64,000 nt of DNA from contig NZ_CP090977.1 in assembly GCF_021513255.1 (NCBI RefSeq), positions 3,100,001 to 3,164,000 on the forward strand. Reading direction: 5' to 3'. How positions within the stretch are numbered: position 1 is the first letter of the stretch; each line of letters begins with the position of its first letter. This DNA comes from Planococcus sp. 107-1. Its GTDB lineage: Bacteria; Bacillota; Bacilli; Bacillales_A; Planococcaceae. The position numbers were made by a program, and so were the translations under genes. The notes beneath the pieces were generated by a model, which saw only the letters and a program-made list of their open reading frames with translations, ran no database searches and was not told the DNA's origin. Below, piece after piece: positions 61,398 through 64,000 of the stretch.

Positions 61398-62645
61398 CTA
61401 AACCAGTATTTCCTTTTCGATTTCTTCATACTCTTCTCGATAAAATGCCGCTTTTTGTGGTTTTAATACAAAATAGGAAAAGACGAAGGATGCCAGCAGC
61501 ATAATGCTGGCCAGTCCCACGATAGCAGTTCGAAGGGAAATCACGTCTGCCAAGATTCCAATTCCCAGTATAAAGAGGACTTGTGCGCCGCTTTGAATTA
61601 GTTGAAAAATACTTGTGACCCGTCCCATCAGCGCAACCGGTATATTATTTTGGTAAAACGTAGCGATTCCGGCATTCATGAAGACATTGAAAAAACCTAA
61701 AATCAGGAAGCCGACTGTAATGGATAGGAACGACCAAGAAAAGGCATACAAGACATAGCCGACCGCCGTCATCACCACACCCAGAACAATCATGAGACGT
61801 AAAGAGAATTTCGAAGAAAAGATGGAAAGAAGAATTCCCCCGCTAACCGAACCAATGCCGGTGATACTGATCAACAAGCTGTAGTCCAATTCGGACAGCC
61901 CCACCACCTGCTGGGTGAAGACGACTTCCTGGGCATCCATCGCAAACGAAAAAATCATGACCAGAATAAAACTGAGATAAATGATAGCGATGTATTTATT
62001 TTCGAAGAGGAATTGCTTCACCACTGTGAAATCACTCCATACTTGAGCACCGGTCATTTTAGGAATCGCCTCACGGTCAATCTCTTCCTTCGCTGGAAGT
62101 CCCACAAGCAGAAGTGCTGCAATTACAAAGAAAATCGAATTGATCCAAAGGGTTGCTTGAATCGAGATAAGCAAAATCAATGCACCCCCGATGGCAGGAC
62201 CGATGATAAATGCTCCCGAAGAAGTTACCGACCGAATGGAATTGAAGCGTTTCCTCTTTATTTTCGGTACTAGCATGGTGGTGTACGTGGTTGAAGAAGG
62301 ACCAAAAAAAGACTTAGCGATACTGAGGAAAACCAGAATCACGTAGATGCCTATGATATTGGAGGCAAACGGAATCACTGCGAGAAAGCCCGCTCGCAAT
62401 AGATACGTCGCAATAATGACTTTCTTCTTGCTTCGGTAATCAATAAAGCTTCCGGTCCAAAACTTTGTCAAGATATTGACGATTGGTCCGATAATCCAAA
62501 GCCCAGCCACAGCTGCGGCAGAACCGGTCATCTGGTAAACGATGATATTGATGGCAACCAGATAGATAAAGTCACCGATTCCAGCAATCCCAAGTGAAGT
62601 CAACAGCATGGCCTGCTCTTTCCAATCCTTTAGCTTTTCTTTCAT
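61398..62645 (-). CDS. MFS transporter
   Basis: 415 aa with about 12 membrane segments and the MFS motif A-like GSFIDYRSKKKVI between helices 2 and 3. Similar to the MFS_3 drug/macrolide-efflux type. ATG 62643-62645 follows GGGGGACC. Monocistronic. Substrate unknown. Confidence 0.87.
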   Translation of the reverse strand: MKEKLKDWKEQAMLLTSLGIAGIGDFIYLVAINIIVYQMTGSAAAVAGLWIIGPIVNILTKFWTGSFIDYRSKKKVIIATYLLRAGFLAVIPFASNIIGIYVILVFLSIAKSFFGPSSTTYTTMLVPKIKRKRFNSIRSVTSSGAFIIGPAIGGALILLISIQATLWINSIFFVIAALLLVGLPAKEEIDREAIPKMTGAQVWSDFTVVKQFLFENKYIAIIYLSFILVMIFSFAMDAQEVVFTQQVVGLSELDYSLLISITGIGSVSGGILLSIFSSKFSLRLMIVLGVVMTAVGYVLYAFSWSFLSITVGFLILGFFNVFMNAGIATFYQNNIPVALMGRVTSIFQLIQSGAQVLFILGIGILADVISLRTAIVGLASIMLLASFVFSYFVLKPQKAAFYREEYEEIEKEILV

Positions 62646-62773
62646 TTCGGTCCCCCTATAAGAAATATTGGGCATTCTTAAAGCTCTATTATTCCAGCAA
62701 AGTACTTAATATTCTTATAATAACATTAATTTCCATCTGTATGGGAACTTAAAAGTCTGTAGTTAATGCATCT

Positions 62774-62820
62774 AAAAAGCTCAGCTTCTCTACAAAACAA
62801 ATAGAGAAATTGAGCTTTTT
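62774..62820 (-). terminator. Terminator of the DJ-1/PfpI gene
   Basis: AAAAGCTCA..TTCTCTA pairs with TAGAGAA..TGAGCTTTT; T run on the minus strand. Confidence 0.78.
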
Positions 62821-62831
62821 ACTTACTTTAT

Positions 62832-63464
62832 TTATTTATTTATTGAATTCATTAACTGGAAGAAATACTCCGGTTTGTGTGTCTTATTCAAGTTATACCA
62901 TGAATCTAATGCATCCGGTGAAAATACAGCTAATTTTCCCAGTACCTCCTTTGCAAATTCCAAAGGGGCTATTCCTGCGGCTGTAACTAAATTCGCATCG
63001 GATGCCGCTGATTCCATCACATAGAACTTTTCTCCTTTGTAATTAGGGCATACCATTTTAGTATATTCCAAGTTATTACTTGTATGCTTTCTAGTATCTA
63101 AGTATCCCATATTCGCGAGGCCCTCAATTGCCCCACAAATGGCGGCAACTATAGTGCCCGAATCCAAAGCTTCGCCAACTCTTTTTAAGACAGGGTGATG
63201 AATTTCTTCACTCCAAGTAGTCCCTCCTGGCAAAATGATAAGATCTTTACTGTTAAGCATACATTCATCAAGGGAGATATCCGGTTTTATGCCCAGTCCT
63301 CCCATCGTAGTAATCATTTCTTTGTTTGCTCCTACTGTAATTACTTTTAAAGGCACCAAATCTTTTTTGAAATATCTTCCTGAGTTCAGCTCCGCAATTA
63401 AATATCCATATTCCCAGTCTGACATTGTATTAAATACATAGAGAAAAACGTTTTTTGTTTGCAT
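62832..63464 (-). CDS. DJ-1/PfpI family protein (glutamine amidotransferase-like)
   Basis: 210 aa from ATG 63462-63464 (TTGGAG upstream); the frame extends upstream without support. LIILPGGTTW near 75 and the nucleophile elbow AAICGAIEGLA (Cys near 107), with the catalytic His in the LDTRKHTSN stretch. Resembles B. subtilis YdeA-type proteins. Family includes deglycases and chaperones; role here unknown. Confidence 0.82.
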   Translation of the reverse strand: MQTKNVFLYVFNTMSDWEYGYLIAELNSGRYFKKDLVPLKVITVGANKEMITTMGGLGIKPDISLDECMLNSKDLIILPGGTTWSEEIHHPVLKRVGEALDSGTIVAAICGAIEGLANMGYLDTRKHTSNNLEYTKMVCPNYKGEKFYVMESAASDANLVTAAGIAPLEFAKEVLGKLAVFSPDALDSWYNLNKTHKPEYFFQLMNSINK

Positions 63465-63507
63465 CCAACAACACTCCAATTCCAATTGATAAAGCCAGTA
63501 TAAAATA

Positions 63508-63536
63508 ACTTCCCTGACAGCTAGCGTCAGGGAAGT
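63508..63536 (-). terminator. Terminator of the WYL regulator gene
   Basis: ACTTCCCTGAC and GTCAGGGAAGT arms around AGCTAGC, with TTATTTTA following on the minus strand. The stem touches the stop codon at 63536. Confidence 0.8.
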
Positions 63537-64000
63537 CATTGTACTTCATGAAAATTTATTAATTCTAACAGGACTTCAACAAGTCTTCTCTTAAAACTTA
63601 TTGGCTCAATAACTTTAATCGACTGATTGTATGGTAAAAGTAAATGAGGCACATATGTATGCAGCACATCTTGTTCAAGAAGAAAAACAGCTTGATTTAG
63701 CGTCCGCTCTTTTAAATAATGCCCCAAAAACCAATGTTGGCAAATATCATTCAAGACATTTTTCTCCCCATTAATAACGAAAGAAATAATTCCTTCCTTA
63801 TCTTCTGTAGTTGGAAGAAGGTTTTTTATAAAAAAGTCACGTGCTGAAAAGTTTTCCGGCCGGTTAAACTTATCTCCGGTTAAAACGAGGCTTTCAATTC
63901 GATCTGCTCTAAAACTGCGGAGATCTTGCCTAAGATGACAAAACCCAACCACATACCACTTATTATGCCAATAAATGATTTTGTACGGATCGACCAATCT
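63536..64000 (-). CDS. WYL-domain transcriptional regulator, C-terminal part (cut by window end)
   Basis: About 154 C-terminal codons; the frame is open to the window edge (RLVDPYKIIYWHNKWYVVGFCHLRQDLRSFRADRIESL), which is the WYL domain with its WYVVG core and FRADRI, followed by a WCX-like C-terminal segment. An N-terminal HTH_11 should lie outside. WYL proteins bind nucleic-acid or nucleotide-like ligands. Divergence and target unknown. Confidence 0.87.
   Translation of the reverse strand, partial: RLVDPYKIIYWHNKWYVVGFCHLRQDLRSFRADRIESLVLTGDKFNRPENFSARDFFIKNLLPTTEDKEGIISFVINGEKNVLNDICQHWFLGHYLKERTLNQAVFLLEQDVLHTYVPHLLLPYNQSIKVIEPISFKRRLVEVLLELINFHEVQ

Overview
The window reads as chromosome of a low-to-mid GC Bacillota, most likely Planococcaceae (Planococcus/Planomicrobium-like). 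Supporting signs are strong Shine-Dalgarno sites (GGAGG/AAGGAG), SigA-type promoters, a Spo0E-like phosphatase, HPr with His15/Ser46, a perfect cre site, Zur boxes, an S-box (SAM-I) riboswitch and AdaA/AdaB-type repair genes. No rRNA, tRNA, CRISPR array, prophage or insertion sequence was seen.

Region by region. 1-3.4 kb: a two-component system (kinase cut by the window edge) divergent from an ABC exporter; four TTAAGG direct repeats at helical spacing lie between them. 3.2-8.1 kb: Spo0E-like protein, a TetR/SDR divergent pair, adaA-adaB alkylation repair, a PEP-mutase/isocitrate-lyase family enzyme, a phosphoesterase. 8.1-11.9 kb: a frameshifted DUF3221 gene, a DUF4181 protein and a zinc-starvation operon (COG0523 GTPase, zinc-independent L33 and S14, zinc-binding lipoprotein) with two Zur boxes. 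11.9-13.5 kb: a second SDR/TetR divergent pair and a cluster of DnaA-box-like sites. 13.5-18.2 kb: a module for N-acylated amino acids or peptides (racemase/epimerase, YfcC-type carrier, RpiR regulator, M20 aminoacylase). 18.2-22.7 kb: a divergent PRPP synthetase paralogue and small unknown genes. 22.7-31 kb: an eight-gene beta-glucoside PTS operon (licB-licC-licA-GH1-licH-licR-manA-ptsH) with a cre at its head, then a Gfo/Idh oxidoreductase and a secreted nuclease-like lipoprotein.

33.5-47.3 kb is an AT-rich defence island: an EVE-McrB/McrC type IV system, a DUF4357 protein, a PLD-helicase coupled to a MazG-like pyrophosphohydrolase, a second McrB-like ATPase with a DUF2357 nuclease and an 85-residue protein, and a type II restriction-modification operon with two C5-cytosine methyltransferases around a DUF3883-like nuclease. 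It also contains eroded fragments of a second helicase and, less surely, a second McrC. 47.8-64 kb is ordinary chromosome again: an HU protein with a long C-terminal extension, a FusB-like protein, an XRE/DUF2975 pair, a cyclase-family hydrolase behind a SAM riboswitch, a five-gene GntR-controlled ABC cluster, two convergent ECF sigma/anti-sigma pairs, an MFS transporter, a DJ-1/PfpI protein and a WYL regulator cut by the window end.

At least eight single-base frameshifts (seven apparent deletions, one insertion, several in homopolymers) break otherwise well-conserved genes: DUF3221, yfcC, licC, mcrC, mcrB (twice) and a natA-like ABC ATPase (twice). So many of the same kind in one window suggest consensus errors in the assembly at least as much as real pseudogenes. 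Those loci are given as single disrupted genes.
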